DNA of 64,000 bases from Sulfitobacter albidus (GCF_018200035.1 NZ_CP073581.1:2166501-2230500); one strand, 5' to 3'. Positions 1 through 10,813 are shown, numbered from the stretch's first letter. Program-made: numbers and translations. The notes: generated by a model not told the origin, from the sequence alone.

Positions 1-517
1 CCTCTGCCCGCTCCATATCGCGCGCATCGCGGGCACGCACATCGGCAAGCACCCGATCATAGCTATCCCCGATCCCCTTGCCCGACAGCTCGGCAAAGCG
101 GCGCTGCGCCCGCACCTCGGGCGAGGCGGTGACAAACAGTTTGACCTGCGCGTCGGGGCAGATCACCGTCCCGATGTCGCGCCCGTCAAGCACAGCCCCG
201 CCCGCCCGCGCGGCAAAGCTGCGTTGGAAATCCACCAGAGCGGCACGCACCTCGGCGATGACGGCGACACGCGACGCGGATTGCGCGACCTCCGGGGTGC
301 GCAGGCTGTCATTCTCCAGATCATCCGGGATAAGGGTGCGGGCCGCGTCAACGGGATCGGCACCCGCCAGCACCTTGGCCCCGACGGCGCGGTACAAAAG
401 GCCGGTGTCGAGATGCGCAAAGCCAAAATGTGCGGCCACGGCCTTGGACACCGTGCCTTTGCCTGCGGCGGCGGGGCCGTCGATGGCGACGGTAAACCCC
501 TCAGTCACGCTGCACAT
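1..517 (-). CDS. cmk: Cytidylate kinase, 3' end cut by window edge
   Basis: Phosphorylates CMP and dCMP to the diphosphates in the cytoplasm. The N-terminus reads as a P-loop kinase: the stretch [18 protein letters not shown] carries the GxxxxGKGT phosphate-binding loop, followed by the family's [11 protein letters not shown] and [14 protein letters not shown] segments. About 172 codons are visible and the frame runs off the left edge. The start is either ATG at 517 or GTG at 508, three codons later; both lie inside the end of aroA, so the two genes overlap and are probably translationally coupled. aroA followed by cmk is a common arrangement in alphaproteobacteria. Confidence 0.93.
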   Translation of the reverse strand, partial: MCSVTEGFTVAIDGPAAAGKGTVSKAVAAHFGFAHLDTGLLYRAVGAKVLAGADPVDAARTLIPDDLENDSLRTPEVAQSASRVAVIAEVRAALVDFQRSFAARAGGAVLDGRDIGTVICPDAQVKLFVTASPEVRAQRRFAELSGKGIGDSYDRVLADVRARDARDMERAE

Positions 518-1847
518 CCGCGCCAAGCTGCGTCATCAGCGGCTCGAAGATCGGGAACGACGTGGCGATGGGGCCGCCATCATCGACGTGCACCGGCGAC
601 TGGGCGGCCATGCCGAGGATCAGAAACGACATCGCGATGCGGTGGTCGAGGTGGCTGGCGCAGGTGGCGCCGCCCGGTACCTTCCCGGCGCCAAGGCCGG
701 TAACGATCCACCAATCCGGCCCGTCCTCGACCGTAACGCCATTGGCGCGCAGCCCGCTGGCCATGGCCTCGATCCGGTCGCTTTCCTTGACGCGCAGTTC
801 CTTGACGCCGCGCATGACGGTCTGCCCGGTGGCGTTGGCCGCCACGACCGACAGCACGGGGTATTCGTCGATCATGGAGGCGGCGCGGGCGGGCGGCACC
901 TCGATCCCCTTCATATCGGGGGAGTAGCGGGCGCGCAGGTCGGCGACAGGCTCACCGCCTTCTTCGCGTTCGTTCTCATAGGTCAGATCGGCGCCCATCT
1001 CGCGCAGGGTGGTGAAAAGGCCCGCACGCGTGGGGTTGAGGCCGATATTGGGCACCAGCACGTCCGATCCGGGCACGATGAGCGCGGCACAGACCGGAAA
1101 CGCCGCCGAGCTGGGATCGCGCGGCACGTCGATATGCTGTGGCACAAGCTCGGGCTGGCCGGTGAGCGTGATCTCGCGGCCCGCATCGGTGTCGCGCACG
1201 CTGATTTCTGCGCCAAAACCCGCCAGCATACGCTCGGTATGATCGCGGGTGGCTTCCTGTTCTATCACGACCGTCTCGCCCGGCGCGTTGAGGCCCGCCA
1301 GCAGAACAGCGGATTTCACCTGCGCCGAGGGCACCGGCACGGTGTAGCGCACGGGGATCGGATCGCGCGCGCCCACCAGTGTCATCGGCAAACGCCCCGC
1401 GCTGCGGCCCACGGTCTGGCAGCCGAACAGTGCCAGCGGATCGGTGACCCGCGCCATGGGCCGCCCGTTGAGCGAGGCATCGCCCGAAAACGTCGCCGTG
1501 ATCGGCTGCGTCGCCATCGCGCCCATGATGAGCCGCACACCCGTGCCGGAGTTGCCGCAGTCGATCACGCGCTCGGGCTCAGCAAAGCCGCCGACGCCCA
1601 CGCCGCGCACCGACCAGCGCCCACTACCGTGGTCGGTGACCTCGGCCCCGAAATCGCGCATCGCCTGCGCGGTATCGAGCACATCCTGCCCTTCGAGAAG
1701 CCCGGTAATCGTCGTCTCGCCCACGCACATCGCGCCCAAAATCAACGCGCGGTGCGAGATCGACTTGTCCCCCGGCACCTGCGCCGTACCGGTCAACGCG
1801 CCGCAGGGGGTGGAGGTCATCGGGATGGGAGTGCCGTGGCCGGACAT
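501..1847 (-). CDS. aroA: 3-phosphoshikimate 1-carboxyvinyltransferase (EPSP synthase)
   Basis: Sixth step of the shikimate pathway: transfers enolpyruvate from PEP to shikimate-3-phosphate. The 448-residue length is normal. Diagnostic segments are [17 protein letters not shown] near residue 24, GNSGTGVRL near residue 98, [32 protein letters not shown] and [12 protein letters not shown]. These segments resemble the class II (CP4-like) enzymes more than the E. coli type. However, the residue matching the CP4 Ala-100 is Gly-101 here, the residue typical of glyphosate-sensitive enzymes. The 3' end overlaps the cmk start by up to 17 bases. Confidence 0.96.
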   Translation of the reverse strand: MSGHGTPIPMTSTPCGALTGTAQVPGDKSISHRALILGAMCVGETTITGLLEGQDVLDTAQAMRDFGAEVTDHGSGRWSVRGVGVGGFAEPERVIDCGNSGTGVRLIMGAMATQPITATFSGDASLNGRPMARVTDPLALFGCQTVGRSAGRLPMTLVGARDPIPVRYTVPVPSAQVKSAVLLAGLNAPGETVVIEQEATRDHTERMLAGFGAEISVRDTDAGREITLTGQPELVPQHIDVPRDPSSAAFPVCAALIVPGSDVLVPNIGLNPTRAGLFTTLREMGADLTYENEREEGGEPVADLRARYSPDMKGIEVPPARAASMIDEYPVLSVVAANATGQTVMRGVKELRVKESDRIEAMASGLRANGVTVEDGPDWWIVTGLGAGKVPGGATCASHLDHRIAMSFLILGMAAQSPVHVDDGGPIATSFPIFEPLMTQLGADVQRD

Positions 1848-1923
1848 GGGTGCGCCTTTCGCAAAATGGTCTGCGCCGCGGTTCTAGACCAGCCGCCCCG
1901 GCGCGTCCATGGGCGCGGCACGC

Positions 1924-3576
1924 TCAGGCGGCATCGGCATCGGCATCCGGGTCGCGCCGCGCGGCGTCGGTGCCCATGTGCGGCAGGATTTCGGTATCAC
2001 CGGTTTCCTGATCGCGCGCGGCGCCCAGCATCGCCTCGCGCAGGGCACATTCGACATCCCAGCCGTCGCGCGGATCGGGCACCGGCACGGCAAAGCGGAT
2101 CTGCAGCCCGTAGCCGTCCTGACCCGTCACCATCGCCTCGGCCCCATCGGGATCGCAGCGGTCATCCGCCGCGATCCAGTCGTTGAATTCAGCGCGCAGG
2201 GCGGCAATATCCACGGAATTCGCGAGGGTCAGCGTCACAGTGCGCACCATGCCGCTGTCGACGATGTTGCGGTTGACAAAGGGCTCCGACACGAACTGCG
2301 ACACCGGCACGATGATGCGGGTGTCGTCCCAGGCACGCAGCTGCACAAAGGTGAAATGCACCCGCTCGACCGTGCACAGCGTCCCTTCCCACGTCAGCTG
2401 ATCGCCCACCCGCGCGGTCCGGTTGAGCGAGATCTGAAGGCTTGCCATGATGTTGCCCAGCACCTCGCGCGCGGCAAAGCCCAGCACCAGTGTGAGCGAA
2501 CCCGCCGCCGCCAGCAGCGAGAAGCCCAGTGTCTGGAAAATCTTGGCCGTGCTCAGCAGGATCCCCGCCCCCGCAAGCACCGCGATCACCACCAGAACGC
2601 GACGCGCGGCGGAAAGCGTGGCGGCAAGGTTGCGGCGGTCCTCCTCCTCCGGCGCGGCGAGCGTGTCGATATCGACCGCCACCACCCGCGCCAGCGCGGC
2701 GTCGATCACATTGACCGAGAGCATCACGCCGGCGGCGACGAAGGCGAGGATCAGCAACGGCTCCAGAAAGGTCGAGACGGTGCCCGACACCACAAAGAGA
2801 TAGCGCGTGGCAACCCAGATCGTCAGCGCCATGACACAGATCGTCACCGGCAGGCGCAACCCGCTGACCACAGCGCCAAACCCGCCGCTGCCGCCCGCAC
2901 GCCCCAGGATCCGCCAGCACAGGACCGCCACCAGACCCGCGGCGAGCGCGACGAGAGGCAGGCCGATGATCTCCCACCATTTGAGGCCAAGGATGGCATC
3001 GCGGCGCAGGGGAGCCGGCAACGCCCGCTCGAATTCGGACGGGCCATAGCGCGCGAACAGCGCGTCGATGCGCGCAACCGTCTGGCGTGAAAAGACCCAG
3101 ACCGCCTCTCCCCCTTCGGCCTGCACGCGGTTGAGCCGCAGCGCCACGCCGCGCCCGTCCAGATCAAGGATCCCGATCAGCAGGCTCTTGCGCGCGGTGC
3201 CGGCCATCGGATTGCTGTCGGCAGCCGTGGTGTCGAGCGCATCGGGCCGTTCCAGCAATTGCTGCCAGGAGATCACGACCTTGCGGTCCATGACCGTGCC
3301 CAGCCGCTGCGCGAGCATCGGCCCCACGGTCGCCTGATCGCCAACCGAGATGTCATTGAGGTTTAGCACATGGGCCGCATCCCCCGGCAGCCCGTCTTCG
3401 AGCGCGAACAAAAAGCTTTCCATCGCGGTCTGCGGCGTCGAAAGGTCCAGATCGCCCTGCGGGGCGGGCAGGCCTGCGTTGAGTGCGTCGACCTCGAACA
3501 CCTGCTCCTGCGCGGCGGCAAACCCTGCGGTGAGGGTGGCAAGGCAGGCAAGCAGAGCGAGGAAAAGACGGCGCAT
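1924..3576 (-). CDS. Mechanosensitive ion channel protein, MscS family
   Basis: Likely an inner-membrane small-conductance mechanosensitive channel of 550 residues. An N-terminal signal-type segment (MRRLFLALLACLATLTAG) is followed by a periplasmic region of about 180 residues, several hydrophobic helices, and the MscS core: the pore-helix segment GFAAREVLGNIMASLQI, then the beta domain with RVGDQLTWEGTLCTVERV and the ending region around IRFAVPVPDPRDGWDVE. The ATG at 3576 was chosen because GGAGA lies about 8 bases upstream; a longer frame reaches 3615 but would place the signal sequence internally. The gating stimulus is inferred from the family only. Confidence 0.85.
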   Translation of the reverse strand: MRRLFLALLACLATLTAGFAAAQEQVFEVDALNAGLPAPQGDLDLSTPQTAMESFLFALEDGLPGDAAHVLNLNDISVGDQATVGPMLAQRLGTVMDRKVVISWQQLLERPDALDTTAADSNPMAGTARKSLLIGILDLDGRGVALRLNRVQAEGGEAVWVFSRQTVARIDALFARYGPSEFERALPAPLRRDAILGLKWWEIIGLPLVALAAGLVAVLCWRILGRAGGSGGFGAVVSGLRLPVTICVMALTIWVATRYLFVVSGTVSTFLEPLLILAFVAAGVMLSVNVIDAALARVVAVDIDTLAAPEEEDRRNLAATLSAARRVLVVIAVLAGAGILLSTAKIFQTLGFSLLAAAGSLTLVLGFAAREVLGNIMASLQISLNRTARVGDQLTWEGTLCTVERVHFTFVQLRAWDDTRIIVPVSQFVSEPFVNRNIVDSGMVRTVTLTLANSVDIAALRAEFNDWIAADDRCDPDGAEAMVTGQDGYGLQIRFAVPVPDPRDGWDVECALREAMLGAARDQETGDTEILPHMGTDAARRDPDADADAA

Positions 3577-3638
3577 GGGGTCTCCGGTGCAGATTGGCGT
3601 TGCACGCCAACGCACCGGAGCGGCGCGAGGTTCCCCGC

Positions 3639-4340
3639 TCAGACCCGGCGGAAGGTCAGGTAATGCGGGGTGCGCCCCTCGCGCAGCGCCTTTTGTTCGT
3701 AGCGGGTGGACAGCCAGTCATCCCACGGATCGCGCCAGTCGCCCGGACGCTCCGCCAGCCACTCAAAGCCCGCGCGCGGCACCTCTTCGAGGGTTTGGCG
3801 CACGTAATCCTCGATGTCCGTGGCCACACGCAGGATTGCACCGGGTTTCAGCGTGCGGTGCAGCGGTGCAAGGTGTTCGGGCGTGACAAAGCGGCGGCGG
3901 TGGTGGCGCGCCTTGGGCCATGGATCGGGATAGAGCAGGAACGCACGCGAAATCGACTGCGCAGGCAGCACGTCAAACAGATCGCGCGCGTCGCCGGGAT
4001 GCACGCGGATATTGTCCGCCCCCGCGCGCCGGATCTTGCCCAGCAGCATGGCGACACCGTTGATGTAGGGCTCGCAACCGATAATGCCGACATTAGGGTT
4101 TGCGGTGGCCTGATGCACCAGATGCTCCCCCCCGCCAAAGCCGATTTCGAGCCACGCCTCGCGCCCGTCGAACAGTGCGTCAAGATCCAGTGGGGTGCGA
4201 TCGGGGTTTGCCTCCCAATCGACCGGGCCGGGCGACAGATCGGCAAGATCCTCGGCCAAGTAGGTCTTTTGCGACGCCTTGAGGGATTTGCCCTTGAGGC
4301 GACCGTAGAAATTGCGGCGGGGGCGGTCAGGAGTACTCAT
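3639..4340 (-). CDS. trmB: tRNA (guanine-N7-)-methyltransferase
   Basis: Methylates G46 in the variable loop of tRNA using SAM. Visible family features: RRNFYGRLKGKSLK at the N-terminus, the SAM-binding EIGFGGGEHL motif, the VHPGDARDL acidic strand, and FLLYPDPWPKARHHRRRF, which is the TrmB signature. The start was placed at ATG 4340 (233 residues), next to the conserved N-terminus; an in-frame ATG at 4376 would add 12 basic residues. It faces away from the response regulator gene at 4446. Confidence 0.93.
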   Translation of the reverse strand: MSTPDRPRRNFYGRLKGKSLKASQKTYLAEDLADLSPGPVDWEANPDRTPLDLDALFDGREAWLEIGFGGGEHLVHQATANPNVGIIGCEPYINGVAMLLGKIRRAGADNIRVHPGDARDLFDVLPAQSISRAFLLYPDPWPKARHHRRRFVTPEHLAPLHRTLKPGAILRVATDIEDYVRQTLEEVPRAGFEWLAERPGDWRDPWDDWLSTRYEQKALREGRTPHYLTFRRV

Positions 4341-4445
4341 GGCCCGCGCTTTAGCGCGGCGGCGCGGGCGGTTCAATGGGGCTAACCTTCGATTAACCCC
4401 GCGCCGCTAGACAGGTCATGCAGCCACCCAAGGAAGCGCCCGACC

Positions 4446-5216
4446 ATGAGCCATTTCACCCCCGTCGCCGCCAGCCGATCCTCCGTCGCGCAAACACTGC
4501 CGCCACTGGCGCGCATTCTGATCGTGGAAGACCAGCGATTTGACCGCGTGCGCCTTGAGCGGATGTGCAAGACATTCGATTTTGCGGTGCAGATGGATGA
4601 AGCCAGCACGCTCGCCGGGATGATCGACCGGCTGGAGGCGCAGAGCTATGATCTGGTTCTGCTCGACTACCACCTGCCGGACGGCAGCGGATTGCAGGGA
4701 GTCGAGATGATCCGCGACAGCACGCTCAATGCACTCACGGCGACGATCATGATAACCGGCACCGCCGAGGCGCGCGTGGCCGACCGTGCCCTTCGGATGG
4801 GGTTCAGCGACTATCTGACCAAGGATGAATTGTCGGCGGAAACCTTGCAGCGGGCCGCCATTACCGCGATCCAGAAATCACGACTGAGCACGACAGTCAC
4901 GATTACAGGCGCGCGGGCCGAGGAGACGGATGCGGTCCTGCAAGGATTCTCGCGCGATTGCGCCTCGGAGATGAAACCGATCGTCAGCCGCATGATGCGC
5001 CAGATGCGGGCACTCCGGCATCTGCCCGCCGATCAGGCCGACGCGCAGATCGCCCGGCTTGAAGACTCGTGCCGCACGCTGCACGGCTTTCTCGATGATT
5101 TGCAAAGGTTCGCGGAACGCCCCCCGCCTGCGTCATCCCCCCGCAAGGGCGCGTCGGGGGCGGCCCCCCCTTCCCCCTTCAGCTGGGCACGGCCCTATCC
5201 GCGCAAAACGCACTGA
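4446..5216 (+). CDS. Response regulator with single receiver domain and unknown C-terminus
   Basis: A 256-residue protein. Residues about 22-145 form a CheY-like receiver domain: ILIVEDQ supplies the acidic pair, LVLLDYHLPDG the phosphorylated Asp, MITGTAE the switch Thr, and YLTKDEL the conserved Lys. Residues 155-225 look helical and resemble a histidine-phosphotransfer or dimerisation region, but no clear family was recognised. The last 30 residues are Pro/Ser/Arg-rich. No histidine kinase gene is adjacent and no DNA-binding domain is visible. It separates metK from trmB, which are usually closer together in relatives. Confidence 0.8.
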   Translation: MSHFTPVAASRSSVAQTLPPLARILIVEDQRFDRVRLERMCKTFDFAVQMDEASTLAGMIDRLEAQSYDLVLLDYHLPDGSGLQGVEMIRDSTLNALTATIMITGTAEARVADRALRMGFSDYLTKDELSAETLQRAAITAIQKSRLSTTVTITGARAEETDAVLQGFSRDCASEMKPIVSRMMRQMRALRHLPADQADAQIARLEDSCRTLHGFLDDLQRFAERPPPASSPRKGASGAAPPSPFSWARPYPRKTH

Positions 5217-5452
5217 AGTCCCCCGCGCGCGGCGGTCCGTCTGGCGAGAATGACGCTTGCGAGGGGCACAGGCGGTCGGGGCCGGTACAGGATTGACCAC
5301 AGAAATACCAAAATCCGGTTTCCGGTCAGGATCCGGAGGCGACCGGGTCCGGAGCATGTGGCGGCGCACATCGCGGCGCGCCTTGCGGTGCCGGCGCTTT
5401 TCCTGCGGATGGCACGCCGGTCGTGCAATCCCTGACAGGCTGCGAATTTGGC

Positions 5453-6637
<1,185 letters not shown>

Positions 6638-6642
6638 GGGGA

Positions 6643-6690
6643 ACGCTCCAATAAAAACCTAGCGCCACGTCAGGAAGCCGTTGTGGCGCG
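6643..6690 (-). promoter_or_regulatory. SAM/SAH riboswitch controlling metK translation
   Basis: Read on the minus strand: a 7-bp P1 stem GCGCCAC (6689-6683) pairs with GTGGCGC (6668-6662) around the loop AACGGCTTCCTGAC. An AT-rich linker then leads to TTGGAGCG just before the metK start. The loop's GCTTCC can pair with GGAGC (6649-6645), burying the ribosome-binding site in an H-type pseudoknot. This matches, from memory, the compact SAM/SAH riboswitch consensus (CACAACGGCTTCCTGRCGTG, then TTGGAGC) reported upstream of metK in Rhodobacterales. Ligand binding is expected to block translation. Confidence 0.93.
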
Positions 6691-6732
6691 CATCCATCCG
6701 CGAATAGGCCGCAGGGGTCTGGGGGTCAATCG

Positions 6733-8217
6733 CTATTTGGGGCGGCGCAACGTACGGCGCCGTTGCGCCGCAGCGCCAATGAGCCCTGCAAGCAGCAGCA
6801 CCGCCAGCGGCAAATCGCCCGTGCGCGCGTAGGGCGTGGGCGCGCGCGGTGCGGGCAGACCGGCATCCAGATACCCCGCAACGTTCAGCTTCAGGCTGTC
6901 GCGCAGGCGGCCCCAAGGGTCGATCATCGCAGAGATGCCGGTATTGGCCGCACGGATCACCGGCAGCCCCTGTTCGATTGCGCGCATCCGGGCCTGTGCG
7001 AGATGCTGTTGCGGCCCCGCAAACGTGCCGAACCACGCGTCATTAGTGGCATGCAGGATATAGTCGGCGCGCGTTGGCGCGTTCAGGTCATGGGCAAAGA
7101 CGGCCTCGTAACAGATCAGCGGCAGCGCGCGGCCGAGCGGCCCCAGATCCAACGTGCGCGGCCCCGGCCCCGCCGAAAAGCCTGCGCCGTGCTGCGGCGC
7201 CATGGCCGTGACGCCAAAGCGGGCCATGAAATCGCCAAGGGGGATGTATTCACCAAACGGCACAAGATGGTGCTTGTCGTAGGTCTGGGTGATCTGTCCG
7301 TCCCCGTCGAGCGCGATCAGCGCGTTAAAGTACCTTTCCCCGTCAGCACGCTGCACGCCGAGGATTACGGGCGTGCCATTGGCCGCGACGGCGATTTCGG
7401 ACAGTGCCGCGCCCGCGCGGTCCAGCCGCCAGGGGATCGCCGTCTCTGGCCAGAGAATCGCGTCGGGCTGCGGGCCGGTGGTGGGGGCGGCGGTGAATTC
7501 CAACTGGCGGTCAAAGAACATCGGGATCATCGCGGGATCCCATTTCAGATGCTGCGGCGCGTTGGGTTGCACGATGCGCCAGGTCTGATCGGTCATCGGC
7601 GCGGGCGGCACCTGCGGCGGGATCCACAGGAGCGCGGCGGCCCCGATGGCCAGCAACACACGGGGCAGCGGATGCGCGCCGCTGCGTGCCACGGCGACGG
7701 CCACGGCCACCAGCCAGAGCGTGAGCGCATAGGGCCCCCAAAGCGCCAGCGACTGGCCCGCGAGGCTGTCAACGGTGGCCTGCGCCAGCGTGCCCCAGGG
7801 AAAGCCGGTGAAGATATAGGCGCGGATCAACTCGACCGTGGGCAGCGTCAGGATCAGCGGCCAGGCCTGCGGCGACAGCCGCCGCGCCGTCCAGAAGGCC
7901 AGCGCCCAGAACGCGCCGCCGCCCAGCGCCATAAGGACGACGGCAAAGGGCGCCATCCAGCCGTGGCGCGCGACATCGACCAGAAAGGGCGAGACGATCC
8001 AGTGCAACGTCAGCGCGAAATAGCCAAACCCGAAGGCCCAGCCATAGAGCAGTGCCGCCTTGGGGCTGCGCGCGGCGGCGAAGTACCAGATCGCTCCGGC
8101 CAGCCCGATCATCATGGCGATGGGCAGGCCAAAGGGCGCCTGCCCCAGGGCCGTCACCGCGCCAAGGCCGGCCGCAACGCCAAGCGCACGCGCCCAGGCC
8201 GCGCGGGCCGACGTCAT
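6733..8217 (-). CDS. lnt: Apolipoprotein N-acyltransferase
   Basis: Adds the third acyl chain to the N-terminal cysteine of lipoproteins at the periplasmic face of the inner membrane. The protein has 494 residues: six or so N-terminal membrane helices, then a nitrilase-type domain with the catalytic triad segments ILWPETAIPW (Glu), KHHLVPFGEYIP (Lys) and PLICYEAVF (Cys), and ending in one C-terminal helix before a basic tail. The start ATG overlaps the corC stop by 4 bases (ATGA), so the two are translationally coupled. Confidence 0.95.
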   Translation of the reverse strand: MTSARAAWARALGVAAGLGAVTALGQAPFGLPIAMMIGLAGAIWYFAAARSPKAALLYGWAFGFGYFALTLHWIVSPFLVDVARHGWMAPFAVVLMALGGGAFWALAFWTARRLSPQAWPLILTLPTVELIRAYIFTGFPWGTLAQATVDSLAGQSLALWGPYALTLWLVAVAVAVARSGAHPLPRVLLAIGAAALLWIPPQVPPAPMTDQTWRIVQPNAPQHLKWDPAMIPMFFDRQLEFTAAPTTGPQPDAILWPETAIPWRLDRAGAALSEIAVAANGTPVILGVQRADGERYFNALIALDGDGQITQTYDKHHLVPFGEYIPLGDFMARFGVTAMAPQHGAGFSAGPGPRTLDLGPLGRALPLICYEAVFAHDLNAPTRADYILHATNDAWFGTFAGPQQHLAQARMRAIEQGLPVIRAANTGISAMIDPWGRLRDSLKLNVAGYLDAGLPAPRAPTPYARTGDLPLAVLLLAGLIGAAAQRRRTLRRPK

Positions 8218-9125
8218 CCGCCGGCGGCGCCGTTCACGCGCACGCGCAACCGTTTGATCCGGCGCGGATCGGCTTCGAGCACTTCAAACTCCGGCCCGTC
8301 GGGATGCACAACGACTTCGCCGCGCGCGGGCACCGTGCCGGACAACATGAAGACCAGACCGCCCAGCGTGTCGATCTCTTCCTCATCGACCGTGTCGTGA
8401 TCGGTGAGGGACTGGCCGATCTCTTCCTCGAAATCGCGCAGCGGGGTCTTGGCGAATGCCAGATATTGGCCGGGCTTTTCCTCGGTCCAGAGTTGGTCTT
8501 CCTCGACGTCGTGCTCATCCTCGATCTGGCCGACGACCTGTTCGATCAGATCCTCGATGGTGACCAGCCCGTCGACGCCACCGTATTCATCGATCACCAG
8601 CGCCATGTGGCGGCGTTCGGCCTGCATCTTGGTCAGCAGCACGCCGATGGTCATCGACGGCGGTACGTAAACCAGCGGGCGCACCATATCGGCAAGGTTG
8701 AAATTGCGCGGCTTCCCGTTGAAGCCGTGGGTGAGCGCCAGATCCTTCAGGTGCGCCATGCCGACGGGGGTATCCAGCGTCCCCTCATAGACCGGCAAGC
8801 GGGTCATGCCGCTGTCCTTGAACACGGCGACAAGCTCATCCATGTCGGCGGTTACAGGTACGGCGGTGATATCGGCCTTGGGCACCATCACGTCATCCAC
8901 GCGCATGCGGCGCAGGTTGCCCATGCCGGTGGCGGCGCGGTCAGGGGTGGCGTGTACCATTTCAACGCTGCCGGGCGTTTCGGCGGGGCTGAGCGCGCCG
9001 ATCACGCGGCTGAAAAAGCCTGCCTTGCTGGTTTCATCCGCATCCGGCGCCGAAGCATCGGTGTCGGGAGTGGTCTGGGGCCGCGCGCCATGCGCTGCGC
9101 CAGAAGAGCCGTCTGTGTCGCCCAT
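8214..9125 (-). CDS. CBS-domain protein of the CorC/HlyC family
   Basis: A 303-residue soluble protein. It starts with an acidic linker, then two CBS domains (roughly residues 75-195, around VDDVMVPKADITAVP and the conserved VIDEYGGVDGLVTIEDL), then a CorC_HlyC transporter-associated domain at the C-terminus ending in PRRIKRLRVRV. This family is linked to magnesium/cobalt efflux and membrane integrity, but the exact role is unproven. It sits between ybeY (30 bases upstream) and lnt (4-base overlap), the classic order. Confidence 0.92.
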   Translation of the reverse strand: MGDTDGSSGAAHGARPQTTPDTDASAPDADETSKAGFFSRVIGALSPAETPGSVEMVHATPDRAATGMGNLRRMRVDDVMVPKADITAVPVTADMDELVAVFKDSGMTRLPVYEGTLDTPVGMAHLKDLALTHGFNGKPRNFNLADMVRPLVYVPPSMTIGVLLTKMQAERRHMALVIDEYGGVDGLVTIEDLIEQVVGQIEDEHDVEEDQLWTEEKPGQYLAFAKTPLRDFEEEIGQSLTDHDTVDEEEIDTLGGLVFMLSGTVPARGEVVVHPDGPEFEVLEADPRRIKRLRVRVNGAAGG

Positions 9126-9155
9126 TGGGTCCTGTCTTTGATCAATGCGCGTCCC

Positions 9156-9683
9156 CTAGAGGGGCGCGCGTGCGGTATGCTCGCCATTATATGGGTCATC
9201 AAGGCCAAGATTGCCAAGAATTTCGACCTCAAGCCCCTGCATCAGGGCGGCATCGGCATCCGTGATGTGGTCAAAACCCAACAGGTGCAGGGTGCCGTGC
9301 ACGATGAGATGGGTCAGATGGGCCTTGACGGGAAGGCCCGATTCGCGGGCCTCGCGCACGCAGGTGTCGTGGCTGAGCGCGATATCGCCCAGCTCGATCA
9401 TGCCATCAAAGCCCTGCTCGGGCGGCGGCGGCGCCTGCCCCGGCGCGGGCGGCGCGAGCGGCTGCGCGGGCCAGCTGAGCACATTCGTCGGCGTTGGCTT
9501 GCCGCGGAAATCGGCGTTGAGCGTGGCGATACGCGCATCGTCGCAGGCCAGCAGCGAAACCTCGCACCTGTCAAGGTCCAGATCGAGATGGCGCAGGGTG
9601 GCGGCGACCGCGCGGGGCGCCAGCGCGTCCAGATCGCAACCGGCCCACGCGGGGCATTCGATGAGAAGGTCGAGGGTGTTCAT
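9156..9683 (-). CDS. ybeY: Endoribonuclease / rRNA maturation factor YbeY
   Basis: A zinc metalloprotein needed for 16S rRNA 3'-end maturation and ribosome quality control. The signature HLIVHGTLHLLGFDH supplies the three zinc-binding histidines, and the upstream segment LNADFRGKPTPTNVLSWP is typical. The start is ATG at 9683 (175 residues); an in-frame TTG at 9695 would add four residues and is less likely. A Pro-rich insertion of about 20 residues follows the LSWP segment. Confidence 0.95.
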   Translation of the reverse strand: MNTLDLLIECPAWAGCDLDALAPRAVAATLRHLDLDLDRCEVSLLACDDARIATLNADFRGKPTPTNVLSWPAQPLAPPAPGQAPPPPEQGFDGMIELGDIALSHDTCVREARESGLPVKAHLTHLIVHGTLHLLGFDHITDADAALMQGLEVEILGNLGLDDPYNGEHTARAPL

Positions 9684-9721
9684 GGAGCTTTTCAATTGCG
9701 GGCGGCGTGCCGGAGGATAGG

Positions 9722-9757
9722 ACAGGATTCAGGTATTTGGAAAAGGGTGCAGAGGGG
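9722..9757. repeat. Dispersed repeat, copy 1
   Basis: The sequence GGATTCAGGTATTTGGAA followed by AAGGGTGCAGAGGGG recurs with only a few substitutions at about 31621-31655 (copy 2). This copy lies in the 107-base gap between phoH and ybeY. It is not an inverted repeat and no ORF covers it. Confidence 0.6.
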
Positions 9758-9790
9758 AGGCGCGCCCGTGCGAATCAGGCGCGCCTGTGG

Positions 9791-10813
9791 TCAGCGGTCG
9801 CTGCCGGGGGTGCTGCGGGCGGCTTCTTCCTCATAGGCCTCGATGATGGCGGCGACGAGGGGATGGCGCACGACATCCTTGGAGGTGAAGTAGTTGAAGC
9901 TGATCTTGGGGATGTGTTTGAGCAGCCGTTCCGCATCGGCGAGGCCCGAGGCCTGACCGCGTGGCAGGTCGATCTGGGTGCGGTCGCCGGTGATGACCAT
10001 GCGCGAGCCTTCGCCGAGCCGGGTGAGAAACATCTTCATCTGCATGGTGGTGGCGTTCTGCGCCTCGTCCAGTACCACGAAGGCGTTGGAGAGCGTTCGG
10101 CCGCGCATGAAGGCCAGCGGGGCGATTTCGATCGTCTTCTCCTCGCGCAGTTTTGCGAGTTGCTTGCCCGGCAGGAAGTCGTTGAGCGCGTCGTAGAGCG
10201 GCTGCATGTAGGGATCGACCTTTTCGTCCTGGGTGCCGGGCAGAAAGCCGAGTTTTTCACCGGCCTCGACGGCGGGGCGGGACAGGATGATCTTGTCGAC
10301 CTTGCCTGCGATGAACATGCTGACACCGACGGCCACGGCGAGGTAGGTCTTGCCCGTGCCCGCGGGGCCGATGCCAAAGGCCATTTCGTGATCGAAGAGC
10401 GCTTGCACGTAGGCCTTCTGCGCCTGTGTGCGCGGTTCGACCCGTTTCTTGCGGGTCTGGATCTCGACATCGCCGCCGATGGGCATTTCGATCTGGTCAC
10501 CGCTGCGCACGCCGGTGCCCGCGTCGGAGTTGCCCATGCGCAAGATCATATCCACATCCGCAGGCTCGACCCCGCGCCCCCCTTCGAGACGGGCGTAGAG
10601 CGCGTTGAGGATCGCCGCCCCGCGTTCGGTCGCGGCGGGATCCCCGTGCAGCGTCAGCTGGTTGCCGCGCCGGATGATCTGGATTTCGAGCGCCTTCTCG
10701 ATCGCGACGAGATTCTGATCGTAGGGACCGCACAGGTCGATCAAAAGGCGGTTGTCGGGCAGGTCGAGCACCTGTGGGGCGGCGGTGTCGGTTACGGTAT
10801 CGGATGCGGGCAA
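9791..10813 (-). CDS. PhoH family ATPase (PhoH-like / YbeZ)
   Basis: A cytoplasmic P-loop ATPase of 340 residues that usually partners YbeY in RNA metabolism. The PhoH domain carries GPAGTGKTYLAVAV (Walker A), IILSRPAVEAGEKLGFLPG, and VVLDEAQNAT (Walker B), followed by TRLGEGSRMVITGD. The start was placed at a TTG codon at 10813 because AGGAG lies 8 bases upstream and the conserved N-terminus begins there; the frame is open further upstream with no homology. Confidence 0.93.
   Translation of the reverse strand: MPASDTVTDTAAPQVLDLPDNRLLIDLCGPYDQNLVAIEKALEIQIIRRGNQLTLHGDPAATERGAAILNALYARLEGGRGVEPADVDMILRMGNSDAGTGVRSGDQIEMPIGGDVEIQTRKKRVEPRTQAQKAYVQALFDHEMAFGIGPAGTGKTYLAVAVGVSMFIAGKVDKIILSRPAVEAGEKLGFLPGTQDEKVDPYMQPLYDALNDFLPGKQLAKLREEKTIEIAPLAFMRGRTLSNAFVVLDEAQNATTMQMKMFLTRLGEGSRMVITGDRTQIDLPRGQASGLADAERLLKHIPKISFNYFTSKDVVRHPLVAAIIEAYEEEAARSTPGSDR

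Noticed and set aside
78..2186. A 702-codon open frame on the plus strand
   Set aside because: It lies opposite cmk and aroA and shows only low-complexity Arg/His/Ala composition.
5217..5452. Possible small gene between the response regulator and metK
   Set aside because: Short open frames exist on both strands but none has a convincing start or composition; I see nothing in this gap.
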